Below are positions 8,402 to 16,731 of a DNA stretch of 64,000 nucleotides, piece after piece. The stretch spans positions 186,001-250,000 of the forward strand of contig NZ_RJJT01000009.1 in assembly GCF_003938655.1 (NCBI RefSeq), written 5' to 3'. The DNA comes from Rhizobium pisi. GTDB lineage: Bacteria; Pseudomonadota; Alphaproteobacteria; Rhizobiales; Rhizobiaceae. Position 1 is the stretch's first letter. Each line of letters starts with the position of its first letter. Position numbers and translations under genes: made by a program. The notes under the pieces are model-generated. The model saw only the letters and a list, made by a program, of their open reading frames with translations. It ran no database searches and was not told the DNA's origin.

Positions 8402-9772
8402 TTAACGCCGCGTCCGGCCGTCATATTGCTTGACCGTCTCCCCGCCGAAGATCAGGCGTTGCGGATTGCGGTCGAAGTTGGTGATCGTATCGTTCAGATT
8501 GCTGACGGTTCCGCGCATGTCGTTGACGAGCGTCTGCACGTCACGCAAGCCGCCGCTCGAGAATTTCTGCAGATTGTCGGCGATCGGGCCGATCCGTGAA
8601 TTCAGATTGTCGGCGACCTTCTTGAAGGACTCAAGCGTATCGCGCGCTTCGGTAAACAGCGATTGCGTATTGTCGGTGCCGAGCAGCGCGTCGACCTTGA
8701 TGAGAATGCCGTCGATGCGGGTCGAGGCCGAGTTCAGCTTGTTGGCAAGCTGCGACACGTCCTGGATCGTCTGGTCGATATCTTTCTGGCGCGCCGAAAC
8801 CGTGTTGGCGACGTCGCGGATCGAGGCGACGGCCACGCGTGCATCCTTGGTCGCCTGCGAGATATCGTCGACCGAGCCCTTGATCTTGGCCGGATCGATC
8901 TGGGCGACGAGCGTGTCGACGCGGTCGAGGGTCGCCTGCGCCTGCTTGCCGAAATCGTTGAAGGTCGTGGCCGTTTCGTCGAACTTCTGGATCGCGCCCT
9001 TGAGGTCGCCGGAGGCATCGGCGACGTTGGCGGTGATCTTCTCGGCATTGGAGACGATATGGTCGATCTTTTGAGCATCGACCGCCTTCACCAGTGATTC
9101 CACAGCTTGAAGCGTCGAGTCGACACGGCCGGAGACTGCCTTCACCGTATTGGAGAGCTCGCCGACGCTCTGCAGGAAAGAGTCGATATTGTCGGAATTC
9201 TTGGCAAGCGCATCCGAGAAGGTCTCGGCATTCTTGAAGGTCTCGGTCAGCGGCCCGCGCGAATCCTGGATGAAGCCCTGAAGATCGCCGACCGCATCGT
9301 TGGCGCGGTCGAGGATCTTGTCGGCGGTCGCCAGCAGGTTGGTGACGCTCGACTGGTCGGCGACGATGACGGCGCGTTTGCCGTTGTCGATCGCATGTTG
9401 GAGGATACTTTCCTCGCCCTTGCGGCCGCCTGACAGTTCGATATAGGCAGCTCCCGTCAAGCCCTGGATTTCAAGAGCGGCCTTCGTCGAAGGGTAGATC
9501 GGCGCATCGGTGCGCACCTGAGTGAAAGCCAGCGAATATTGCGGATCATCGGCATCGATCGACAGCGTCTGCACCGAGCCCACCTGGATGCCGTTGAAGC
9601 GCACCGGCGAACCGACGCTGAGGCCGTTGGCGGAACCCGGAATGCGCACGATCAGCTCCGTCATCGGGCCGCCGCGGCCATATTCGGCCATCCAGTAGAC
9701 GAAGCCGAAGGCCGCCGCGATCACCAGCACCGTGAAAAAACCGACAATCGTATAATTGGCTTTGGTTTCCAT
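8402..9772 (-). CDS. MCE-domain (MlaD-like) lipid transport protein
   Basis: A 456-residue protein with one N-terminal membrane segment (about 8-28), an MCE domain (about 40-118, including GSPVRFNGIQVG), and a long helical region with repeated heptad-like segments rich in Asp, Thr and Val (about 140-430). It is far longer than E. coli MlaD (about 180 residues); the extra helices are as expected for MCE proteins that build a periplasmic needle or tunnel. MCE proteins assemble as hexamers on the permease and carry phospholipid between membranes. Starts 9 bases after the stop of the ATPase gene. Confidence 0.9.
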   Translation of the reverse strand: METKANYTIVGFFTVLVIAAAFGFVYWMAEYGRGGPMTELIVRIPGSANGLSVGSPVRFNGIQVGSVQTLSIDADDPQYSLAFTQVRTDAPIYPSTKAALEIQGLTGAAYIELSGGRKGEESILQHAIDNGKRAVIVADQSSVTNLLATADKILDRANDAVGDLQGFIQDSRGPLTETFKNAETFSDALAKNSDNIDSFLQSVGELSNTVKAVSGRVDSTLQAVESLVKAVDAQKIDHIVSNAEKITANVADASGDLKGAIQKFDETATTFNDFGKQAQATLDRVDTLVAQIDPAKIKGSVDDISQATKDARVAVASIRDVANTVSARQKDIDQTIQDVSQLANKLNSASTRIDGILIKVDALLGTDNTQSLFTEARDTLESFKKVADNLNSRIGPIADNLQKFSSGGLRDVQTLVNDMRGTVSNLNDTITNFDRNPQRLIFGGETVKQYDGRTRR

Positions 9773-9781
9773 CTTATCCGG

Positions 9782-10621
9782 TCACTTCCCGCTGCTGCCG
9801 TGCTGCGCGCCATCGTTCCGCGGTACGATCGACCGCGCCCGCTTGCCTTTGAAGTAAGCCTGCACCCACGAATCGTCATAGGCCAGCATGTCGTCGATCG
9901 TGCCTTCCACCATTACCCGCTTCTTTCCAAGCACGGCAATACGGTCGCAGACCGAAAACAGGCTGTCGAGGTCATGCGTCACCATATACACGGTCAGTCC
10001 CAGACTATCGCGCAGGTTGGCGATCAGTTCGTCGAATTCGGCCGCGCCGATGGGATCGAGACCCGAGGTCGGCTCGTCCAGGAAAACCAGTTCCGGATCG
10101 AGCGCCAGAGCGCGGGCAAGGGCTGCGCGCTTGATCATGCCGCCTGACAGTTCCGAAGGGTATTTGTCGGCAGCGTCAGCCGCCAAGCCCACCATGCGGA
10201 TCTTCAGATGCGCCAGTTCGTCCATCAGCGAGCGCGGCAGGTCGAGATATTCGCGCATCGGCACCTGGATATTTTCCTTCACCGTCAGCGACGAGAACAG
10301 CGCCCCCTGCTGGAACAGCACGCCGAGCCGCATGTCGAGTGCGTTGCGCTGCGGTTCGTCGAGTTCGTCGAAATCCTGGCCGAGGATCTTGATCGTGCCG
10401 GAGCGGCGCGGCAGTAGCCGCAGCACCGTGCGCATCAGCACCGATTTGCCGGTGCCGGACGCGCCGACGAATCCGAGGATCTCGCCGCGATAGATATCAA
10501 GGTTCAGATTGTCGAGCACCACCTTCGGGCCAAAGGCGACCGTGACGTCGCGCGCCGAAAGCACGACATCCCTGCCCTGTCCTTCGCTTTCGATCGGTTG
10601 CTCGTTCACGCCGCCCGCCAT
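9782..10621 (-). CDS. ABC transporter ATP-binding protein, MlaF-like
   Basis: 279 residues from the ATG at 10621, which begins one base after the permease stop; a longer frame would overlap the permease gene. Walker A GASGTGKS (53-60), ABC signature LSGGM, Walker B LVFLDEPTSGLDP and the H-loop MVTHDL are all present. The LSGGM signature and gene context are those of the Mla/Ttg2 lipid transport ATPases. It would power lipid movement through the MlaE-like permease. Confidence 0.92.
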   Translation of the reverse strand: MAGGVNEQPIESEGQGRDVVLSARDVTVAFGPKVVLDNLNLDIYRGEILGFVGASGTGKSVLMRTVLRLLPRRSGTIKILGQDFDELDEPQRNALDMRLGVLFQQGALFSSLTVKENIQVPMREYLDLPRSLMDELAHLKIRMVGLAADAADKYPSELSGGMIKRAALARALALDPELVFLDEPTSGLDPIGAAEFDELIANLRDSLGLTVYMVTHDLDSLFSVCDRIAVLGKKRVMVEGTIDDMLAYDDSWVQAYFKGKRARSIVPRNDGAQHGSSGK

Positions 10622-10622
10622 G

Positions 10623-11792
10623 CTAGAAGTCGATCGCTGCATAGAACATCGCAAAAAGCCCGTCCATCAGGATGACGACGAAAATCGCCTTCACCACCGC
10701 GGCCGTCACGTGCTGACCGAGCGACTCGGCACTGCCGCCGACCTTCAACCCTTCGACCGCCGCGACGATCCCGATGACGAGCGCCATGAACGGCGCCTTG
10801 ATCATGCCCGACAGGACCGTCGACAGCGTCACCGCCTCATGCAGGCGCGACAGGAAGTTGGCGAAGGTGATGCCGGAATACCCCCAAGCCACGCCGGCAG
10901 CCCCCGCAAGCGATGCGAAATTCGCCAGCACCGTCAGAAGCGGCAGCGCAATCGTCAGTGCCACCAGCCGCGGGAAGATCAAGACGCCGATCGGGTTCAG
11001 CCCCATCACTTTCAGCGCGTCGATCTCCTCGCGCATCTTCATCGAGCCGATTTCGGCAGTGATCGCGCTGCCGGACCGGCCGGCAATCATGATCGAGGTC
11101 AGAAGCACACCGATTTCGCGCAATTGCAGGATGCCGACGAGATCGACGACGAAAACCTCAGCGCCGAAATACCGTAGCTGGAAGGCGCCCTGCTGGGCGA
11201 TGATCGCCCCGATCAGAAACGACATCAGCAGGATGATCGGAACGGCGCGGACGCCCATGCGGTCGATCTGGTTGACGATCGAAGCCGGCGAAACACCGCT
11301 GCCGCGGCCAAACTTCATCTGCGCGCCGCGCACCGCCGAACCCAGGATATACATGGCGGCGGCGAAATTATCCCAGACGTCGTAGGTCATCTTGCCCACA
11401 GGCGCGAAAATGCGCGCGACAAGCGAGACCTTTTCCTTCTGCTCCGGCTCGGCCTTAGCAGGCTCCTCGGAAAACATCACCAGCATTTCGTCGATATGCG
11501 GATTGGTACCGACGAAGCGAACCGCGCGCCCGGCCGCCTCCTCTTCCTTTCTCAACCGGCACAGGAGCCAGATGCCGGCGGTGTCGATATCTGATATATC
11601 GGAGAGGTCGACCGTCAGGTCGCCGGCCTTCTGGTGCAGCAGCTTTTCCAAATCGCGCAGCACGAAATGCACATAGGCGCTACGCCAGTTGCCGCGAAGA
11701 CGCACATGCTGCCCCGAACCATCGGCATGGTCGTCCACGTCAAGCGAGGCGGCGTTGCGATTCTCGGCGTTCAAGATACTTGTGTCTCTCAA
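10623..11792 (-). CDS. MlaE-family ABC permease with N-terminal STAS domain
   Basis: About 389 residues: an N-terminal STAS-like domain (about 25-120, with the DLSDISDIDTAG loop) fused to an MlaE permease (about 140-389) with five or six membrane helices and the conserved EIGSMKMREEIDALKVMGLNP coupling segment. In E. coli the STAS protein (MlaB) is separate; here it is fused to the permease, as in many alphaproteobacteria. First gene of the operon. The start is uncertain: 11792 is a TTG directly after an in-frame stop, and a second TTG lies six codons on; neither has a strong ribosome-binding site. Confidence 0.88.
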   Translation of the reverse strand: MRDTSILNAENRNAASLDVDDHADGSGQHVRLRGNWRSAYVHFVLRDLEKLLHQKAGDLTVDLSDISDIDTAGIWLLCRLRKEEEAAGRAVRFVGTNPHIDEMLVMFSEEPAKAEPEQKEKVSLVARIFAPVGKMTYDVWDNFAAAMYILGSAVRGAQMKFGRGSGVSPASIVNQIDRMGVRAVPIILLMSFLIGAIIAQQGAFQLRYFGAEVFVVDLVGILQLREIGVLLTSIMIAGRSGSAITAEIGSMKMREEIDALKVMGLNPIGVLIFPRLVALTIALPLLTVLANFASLAGAAGVAWGYSGITFANFLSRLHEAVTLSTVLSGMIKAPFMALVIGIVAAVEGLKVGGSAESLGQHVTAAVVKAIFVVILMDGLFAMFYAAIDF

Positions 11793-11891
11793 GGCTTACA
11801 GTGACATTGCCGAATCGCGGAAACGATCGTTCGTCCGGCGCGTCAATATACAGAAGCAACGTCCAATTTCCATGCTCGCAGGATAGCAATA

Positions 11892-12875
11892 ATGCCGCGC
11901 ACCCTCGATATCCAGATGAATTCCTTTCCGATTGCCGGGACCTTCACCATCTCGCGCGGAGCAAAGACCGAAGCTGAGGTCATCACCTGCATGCTCGCCG
12001 AAAACGGGGCGCAGGGGCTTGGCGAATGCGTGCCCTACCGCCGCTACCGCGAGACCATGGAGAGCGTTTTCGCCCAGATCGAGGCGGCGCGGCCGCTTGT
12101 TGAGGCCGGCATTTCGCGCCGTGATCTCTTGTCGGCGATGCCGCCGGGTGCGGCTCGCAACGCCGTCGATTGCGCGCTCTGGGATCTCGAAGCCAAACAG
12201 ACAGGCCAAACCGTCGCCGCCCGCCTCGGCCTCGACGCTCTAAAGCCGCTCACGACAGCCTACACCATCTCGCTCGGCGAGCCGGAGGTGATGGCCGCGC
12301 AGGCGCGCGAACATGCCGACCGCGCACTGCTGAAGGTCAAGGTCGGAACCGGCGACGATGAAAGCCGCATCCGCGCCGTCCGCGCCGCCGCACCCGATGC
12401 CGCAATCATCCTCGACGCCAATGAGGGTTGGCCGGAGGCGGTGCTGGAACGTCACCTGAATATCGCGGCGCAAGCCGGCGTCGCCCTTGTCGAGCAGCCG
12501 CTGCCGGCCGGCCGCGATGCCCTGCTTGCCGAAATCCGCCGCCCGCTCCTCGTCTGCGCCGACGAGAGCGTCCATCACACCGGTGATCTCGCAAGCCTTG
12601 CCGACCGCTACGACGCGATCAATATCAAGCTCGACAAAACGGGCGGGTTGACAGAGGCATTGGCGATGAAAGCCGAAGCCGAGCGGCTCGGTTTTGCCAT
12701 CATGATCGGCTGCATGGTCGGCACCTCTCTTGCCATGGCGCCAGCCGTGCTGCTCGCCCAGAATGCCGATTTCGTGGATCTCGACGGTCCGCTGCTGCTG
12801 GCCCGCGACCGCGAGCCCGGCCTGCGCTACGCCGCTTCCCTGGTTTTTCCGCCTGAAAGCAGCCTCTGGGGCTGA
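11892..12875 (+). CDS. dgcA: Dipeptide epimerase / N-acetyl-D-glutamate racemase-type enzyme (enolase superfamily)
   Basis: A 327-residue enolase-superfamily enzyme. The catalytic set of the Ala-Glu epimerase group is visible: Lys148-x-Lys150 (LLKVKVG), metal ligands Asp175 (LDAN), Glu201 (EQP) and Asp224 (ADES), and the opposing Lys246 (NIKLDK). These act as the two acid/base lysines in 1,1-proton transfer. In rhizobia and Agrobacterium this subgroup is called DgcA, but the DgcN partner is not seen here, so L-Ala-D/L-Glu epimerase in murein peptide recycling is an equal possibility. The 3' end overlaps the opposing MFS gene by 49 bases. Confidence 0.83.
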   Translation: MPRTLDIQMNSFPIAGTFTISRGAKTEAEVITCMLAENGAQGLGECVPYRRYRETMESVFAQIEAARPLVEAGISRRDLLSAMPPGAARNAVDCALWDLEAKQTGQTVAARLGLDALKPLTTAYTISLGEPEVMAAQAREHADRALLKVKVGTGDDESRIRAVRAAAPDAAIILDANEGWPEAVLERHLNIAAQAGVALVEQPLPAGRDALLAEIRRPLLVCADESVHHTGDLASLADRYDAINIKLDKTGGLTEALAMKAEAERLGFAIMIGCMVGTSLAMAPAVLLAQNADFVDLDGPLLLARDREPGLRYAASLVFPPESSLWG

Positions 12876-14044
12876 AGGTAGTAAGCTGAGATGACGAGGC
12901 CGAGGCCGGAAAGCGCAATCAGCGCCATGACGTAATAGCTGACGACGCCCAGCCAGGCGTAGAGATAACCCGACGCGATGGTCATCAGCCCCATCGCCAT
13001 GCCGACATAGAAGAAATAGGCGCCCTGCGCCGAGGATTCCTTCGTCTCCTGCACCGTCGCCACGATCCGTCGCTGCACGCCCGTATGCACGAAGGCATAG
13101 GTGAAGCCGTGGAAGCATTGCAGCAGGAAGAACCCGGCAAAGCCCGTATTCATGGGAAACAGGATCCAGCGGCAGACGCTGACGGCGCAGCCGAAGCGAA
13201 TCAGCGTCCAGGCGTCGAAGCGCCGGTTGAGCCGCTTCGACAGGAAGAACACCGTCACCTCCGAAGCGACGCCGGCGCTCCAAAGCAGGCCGACCTCCGT
13301 GCCGGAAAAGCCGAGCTGATGCCAATAGATCGAGGAAAAAGCGTTGAGCACGGCATGGCTCGACTGCTGGATGGCGACACCGATCAGGAGCAGCAGCAAA
13401 TGCGGCTCGCGCAAACCGCTGCCGGTGGCGGCGGGAAGGTCGATCGGCTGGCCGCGCCGCCGTGTCGGTCCGATGCGCGGACAGAAGATCGCCATGACGA
13501 CGGTCATGCCAAAACCGAACACCATGACGGCAAGCACCATGCTGCCGCCCCACCGGCTGATCAGCTGGCCGCCGACGAGGGTCGAGACGATGAAGGCGAT
13601 CGAGCCCCAGACGCGCATCGACCCGTAATCGAGCCCCCAGCGGCGCACGCCCGAAATGACGATCGATTCGACGACGGGCAGATAGGGCGCGAAGGTGGCG
13701 CCCTGAAGCGCGAAGACGATCGCCACCGGCCAGAAACTCGTCGTCCAGTAGAGCGCGATCGCCGTCAGCAGCGACAGTCCGCCCGACCAGAGCAGCACGT
13801 CGGCGCGCTCCTTCAGACGGTCGGCGATCATGGCGACGACAGGCGCCACCAGCACGCGCACCACCATCGGTATGGCAAGGATGATGCCGATCTCGTGATC
13901 GCTGAAGCTGTGGGTTGCGAGCCAGACGGGAAAGAACGGCAGGACGATGCCATTGACGAGCAGCGGTGCGCAATAGGAAAGCGCGCTGAGCAACCGGAAG
14001 CGCGGCGGCGCTCCCTCACTCGGGGAATGTTGAGCGGGAATCAT
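12827..14044 (-). CDS. MFS transporter, HcaT/nucleoside-symporter-like
   Basis: A 405-residue major facilitator with about twelve hydrophobic segments, starting with SALSYCAPLLVNGIVLPFFP and continuing with the PPP-family-like RGQPIDLPAATG loop. This type (MFS_1-like, related to HcaT and nucleoside:H+ symporters) has no reliably predictable substrate. Its last 16 codons lie antisense to the end of the epimerase gene. ATG at 14044; no strong Shine-Dalgarno. Confidence 0.85.
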   Translation of the reverse strand: MIPAQHSPSEGAPPRFRLLSALSYCAPLLVNGIVLPFFPVWLATHSFSDHEIGIILAIPMVVRVLVAPVVAMIADRLKERADVLLWSGGLSLLTAIALYWTTSFWPVAIVFALQGATFAPYLPVVESIVISGVRRWGLDYGSMRVWGSIAFIVSTLVGGQLISRWGGSMVLAVMVFGFGMTVVMAIFCPRIGPTRRRGQPIDLPAATGSGLREPHLLLLLIGVAIQQSSHAVLNAFSSIYWHQLGFSGTEVGLLWSAGVASEVTVFFLSKRLNRRFDAWTLIRFGCAVSVCRWILFPMNTGFAGFFLLQCFHGFTYAFVHTGVQRRIVATVQETKESSAQGAYFFYVGMAMGLMTIASGYLYAWLGVVSYYVMALIALSGLGLVISAYYLQPQRLLSGGKTREAA

Positions 14045-14208
14045 GGCTGGACCTGAAGGAAACTGGCCGCTGTCCTAACACACCACCCCGGGGGCGACTA
14101 TTGCGAGAAATAGCCTTCCTGAAACGTTTTAGAAAATAAATAGGGCCTGTCACCTGACGGTAACGGCTAAATTGCTGGAGTGCCGCCGCGGACGCGCCGG
14201 CGCCAAAA

Positions 14209-15021
14209 TCACGCAGCCTGCGGAGCCAGTTCGCCCTCGTCATGCATCTCGATGGCGGCAAGCGCCGGCACGGCGCTGGCGAGCGCGCGCCAGGTGATCA
14301 GTTCGAACGTGCCGTCCTCATGTTCGGCCACCGCAGTGCAGCTTTCCACCCAGTCGCCGGTGTTGATGTAGCGAATGCCGTCCATATCCTGGATGACGGC
14401 ATGGTGGATATGGCCGCAGATCACGCCGTCGGCGCCGCTCTTGCGGGCCTCTTCGGCCACGACACGCTCGAACTCGCCGATGAAGTTGACGGCATGCTTG
14501 ACCTGCAGCTTGGCCCAGGCCGAGAACGACCAGTAGGGCATGCCGAGACGACGGCGCACGGCCGCCAGCAAAATGTTGATGCGGATCGCCGTATCGTAGG
14601 CCCAGTCGCCGAGATAGGCGAGCAAGCGGGCGTTGCGGACGACGACGTCGAATCCATCGCCGTGCAGGATTAGGTATTTCTTGCCGTCGGCGCCGTCATG
14701 GATCATGCGCTCGACGACCTCGATGCCGCCGAAATGCATGCCCGGGAAATCGCGCAGGAATTCGTCATGATTGCCAGGGATGTAGACGACGCGTGTGCCC
14801 TTGCGCGCCTTGCGAAGCACCTTCTGGACGACGTCGTTGCAAACCTGCGGCCAGTACCAACTGCGCTTCAGGCGCCAGCCGTCGATGATGTCGCCGACGA
14901 GCACGATCGTATCGGCTTCGTGGTAGCGCAGGAAGTCCAGCAGGAAATCGGCCTTCGCGGCCTTCGAGCCGAGATGGACATCGGAAATGAAGAGCGTGCG
15001 GAAATGTCTGGGTTCCATCAT
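14209..15021 (-). CDS. LpxH-like metallophosphoesterase (UDP-2,3-diacylglucosamine diphosphatase family)
   Basis: About 270 residues with the full calcineurin-like metal site: SDVHLG, GDIIDG, GNHDE, LHGDGFD and CGHIHH. The length and spacing, with a helical insert between the GNHD and GHxH blocks, fit the LpxH group that removes UMP from UDP-2,3-diacylglucosamine in lipid A synthesis at the inner membrane face. Whether it is the housekeeping LpxH cannot be settled here because no other lpx gene is nearby. The start is ambiguous between GTG 15030, ATG 15021 and ATG 15018. Confidence 0.8.
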   Translation of the reverse strand: MMEPRHFRTLFISDVHLGSKAAKADFLLDFLRYHEADTIVLVGDIIDGWRLKRSWYWPQVCNDVVQKVLRKARKGTRVVYIPGNHDEFLRDFPGMHFGGIEVVERMIHDGADGKKYLILHGDGFDVVVRNARLLAYLGDWAYDTAIRINILLAAVRRRLGMPYWSFSAWAKLQVKHAVNFIGEFERVVAEEARKSGADGVICGHIHHAVIQDMDGIRYINTGDWVESCTAVAEHEDGTFELITWRALASAVPALAAIEMHDEGELAPQAA

Positions 15022-15281
15022 GTCTGTCACGAGCTACGGCTCATGTCCCATCTTTCATCTAGCCTTCCAAAACCAGACTCGTGTTTCAGGAAGATGACAA
15101 GCTGGGGAAAAGCCCTGCAAACCTGTCCATTCCGTAGAGATAATCCCGGCCGGACCCGGTCGGCAGTGAAGCTCGCAACATCAACGACCAACGATCCGAT
15201 CATGTTGACAGGCTCATGATTTTTCCCGCATAGCGAGAATCAAATTAACAGCAAGTGCCGATTGAGGCTTAACCGGGGGAA

Positions 15282-15620
15282 TTGATGATGCGCGCCCGCA
15301 CCGCGACGATAATGATGTCTATGGCACTGCTTACAGGCTGCGTACCGACGCAGCAGGACTACGATGCGACCGTCACGCTGCTGCAGGGCAGCGCGAGAGC
15401 GAGAAATGAAGTCATCAAGGACTGCTCAAAGGGTTTCGATGCGAATGAGCGTCGTGTTGCCGGGATTGTGACGAACGTCTCCGACAAGGACGCTCCGAGG
15501 GTTGCCTGCCAGCGGTATCTGGCGGCCATAACCTCCGGTCGCGCCAACTATCAAGATTTCCTAGATATTAAGGCGCACCGGTTCACACCAAAGCTCATTA
15601 AGATCTTTCAAGGCCGCTGA
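15282..15620 (+). CDS. Small lipoprotein of unknown function
   Basis: A 112-residue protein with a short signal peptide and lipobox LLTGC (Cys20), so probably a lipoprotein. The mature part has a further pair of cysteines (DCSKGF and RVACQRY) that could form a disulfide and ends in a basic KLIKIFQGR tail. GGGGGA lies about 5 bases upstream of the ATGATG start pair. I do not recognise the family. A hairpin at 15644-15671 follows the gene. Confidence 0.7.
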   Translation: MMMRARTATIMMSMALLTGCVPTQQDYDATVTLLQGSARARNEVIKDCSKGFDANERRVAGIVTNVSDKDAPRVACQRYLAAITSGRANYQDFLDIKAHRFTPKLIKIFQGR

Positions 15621-15643
15621 TATCTAGGAAGGTCATGCAAAGC

Positions 15644-15671
15644 AGAGCGAGAACCCGGAACGTCTCGCTCT
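15644..15671 (+). terminator. Possible terminator hairpin
   Basis: Nine-base inverted repeat AGAGCGAGA / TCTCGCTCT with a 10-base loop, 24 bases after the lipoprotein stop. No T-run follows, so it could be an RNA 3'-end structure rather than an intrinsic terminator. Confidence 0.4.
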
Positions 15672-15815
15672 CACTCGACGCAAAAGACCATCAGGACGGT
15701 CGGGCGAGCGGAGACCAAGCGCTTCGACCCTTTCTATCCTGCCGGCAATGTTGCCCTGTGGGTCAAGCGCGTTCATGATGACAGCGATTCCATATCCGAC
15801 AAAGCGGGACGGCTG

Positions 15816-16565
15816 ATGCGTCTCTTCCTCGTTCGCCACGGCGAATCCCTCGGCAACATCAACGAACGGGCCTATCGCCAATTCGGCGATCACAACGTGC
15901 CGCTGACGCAGTGGGGCTATCGCCAGGCGGCCGAGGCCGGCGGCGTGATCGCCTCATATCTGAAGGGATTGCCGAGCCCGGGCTTCCAGAAGCTGCACAT
16001 CTGGTACTCGCCGTTTCTGCGCACGCGCCAGAGCAAGGATGCATTGCTCGAAGCCCTGCCTGAAAACTTCGTTGGCGATGTCAGGGAGGATTATCTCCTG
16101 CGCGAGCAGGATTTCGGTCTCTTCACCGAAATTTACGACCATGCCGAGCAGAAACAGAAATTCCCCGAGGAATTCGAAAAATGGGCGCGGCTGCGCAGCA
16201 ACAGCGGCAAATTCTACGCTCGGCCGCCGGATGGCGAAAGCCGGGCGGATGTGGCGCAGCGCGTGCGCCTGTTCCTCCAGACCGTCATGCGCGATGCCGA
16301 GAGCAGCGACCATAATGTCGCAATCGTCGGCCACGGCGTCACCAACCGGGCGGTGGAAATGAACTTCCTGCACCGCCCTGTCGAGTGGTTCGAACGCTCC
16401 GACAACCCCGGGAATGCCGATATCACGCTGATCGAAGGCACCCGTTCACAAGGATACGAGACGATCCTGCTGCATCAGGCCGCCGACCGGCAGCCGGGAC
16501 AGGAAGGCCAACTGCGCGACGCTTATGGCGCGGAGGTGACGATTACGCCGAAGCCCGGCGGATAA
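15816..16565 (+). CDS. Histidine phosphatase family protein (phosphoglycerate-mutase-like)
   Basis: A 249-residue histidine phosphatase: N-terminal RHGES (catalytic His8) and the second histidine in VAIVGHGVTN. A long insert between them (LREQDFGLFTEIYDH, then FYARPPDGESRADVAQR) is typical of broad-specificity phosphatases of the GpmB/PhoE type. The substrate is unknown. No operon partner: convergent with the oxidoreductase gene downstream. Confidence 0.85.
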   Translation: MRLFLVRHGESLGNINERAYRQFGDHNVPLTQWGYRQAAEAGGVIASYLKGLPSPGFQKLHIWYSPFLRTRQSKDALLEALPENFVGDVREDYLLREQDFGLFTEIYDHAEQKQKFPEEFEKWARLRSNSGKFYARPPDGESRADVAQRVRLFLQTVMRDAESSDHNVAIVGHGVTNRAVEMNFLHRPVEWFERSDNPGNADITLIEGTRSQGYETILLHQAADRQPGQEGQLRDAYGAEVTITPKPGG

Positions 16566-16674
16566 CGATAGCAATGGCTAATCCAACATCTGTTGGTCAA
16601 CTCAGTGGAAGGCGATAAGTAGCCGGCTCATCATGGAGCGATGGCATCGCACCTTTCGAACGCCCATCATGGAA

Positions 16675-16698
16675 CGCCGCGCATCAACATGCGCGGCG
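16675..16698. other. Strong hairpin between convergent genes
   Basis: Perfect 10-base inverted repeat CGCCGCGCAT / ATGCGCGGCG with a CAAC loop, about 35 bases past the end of the minus-strand oxidoreductase and 110 past the phosphatase gene. No T-run on either strand; probably an RNA end-stabilising or bidirectional termination structure. Confidence 0.5.
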
Positions 16699-16731
16699 GA
16701 AATTTCACCTTGTTGACTTCGCTCAATCCTC

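Noticed and set aside
12240..13973. Open frame of 577 codons on the minus strand overlapping the epimerase and MFS genes
   Set aside because: Arg/His/Gly-rich composition without a domain; it is the shadow of two well-supported genes in high-GC DNA.
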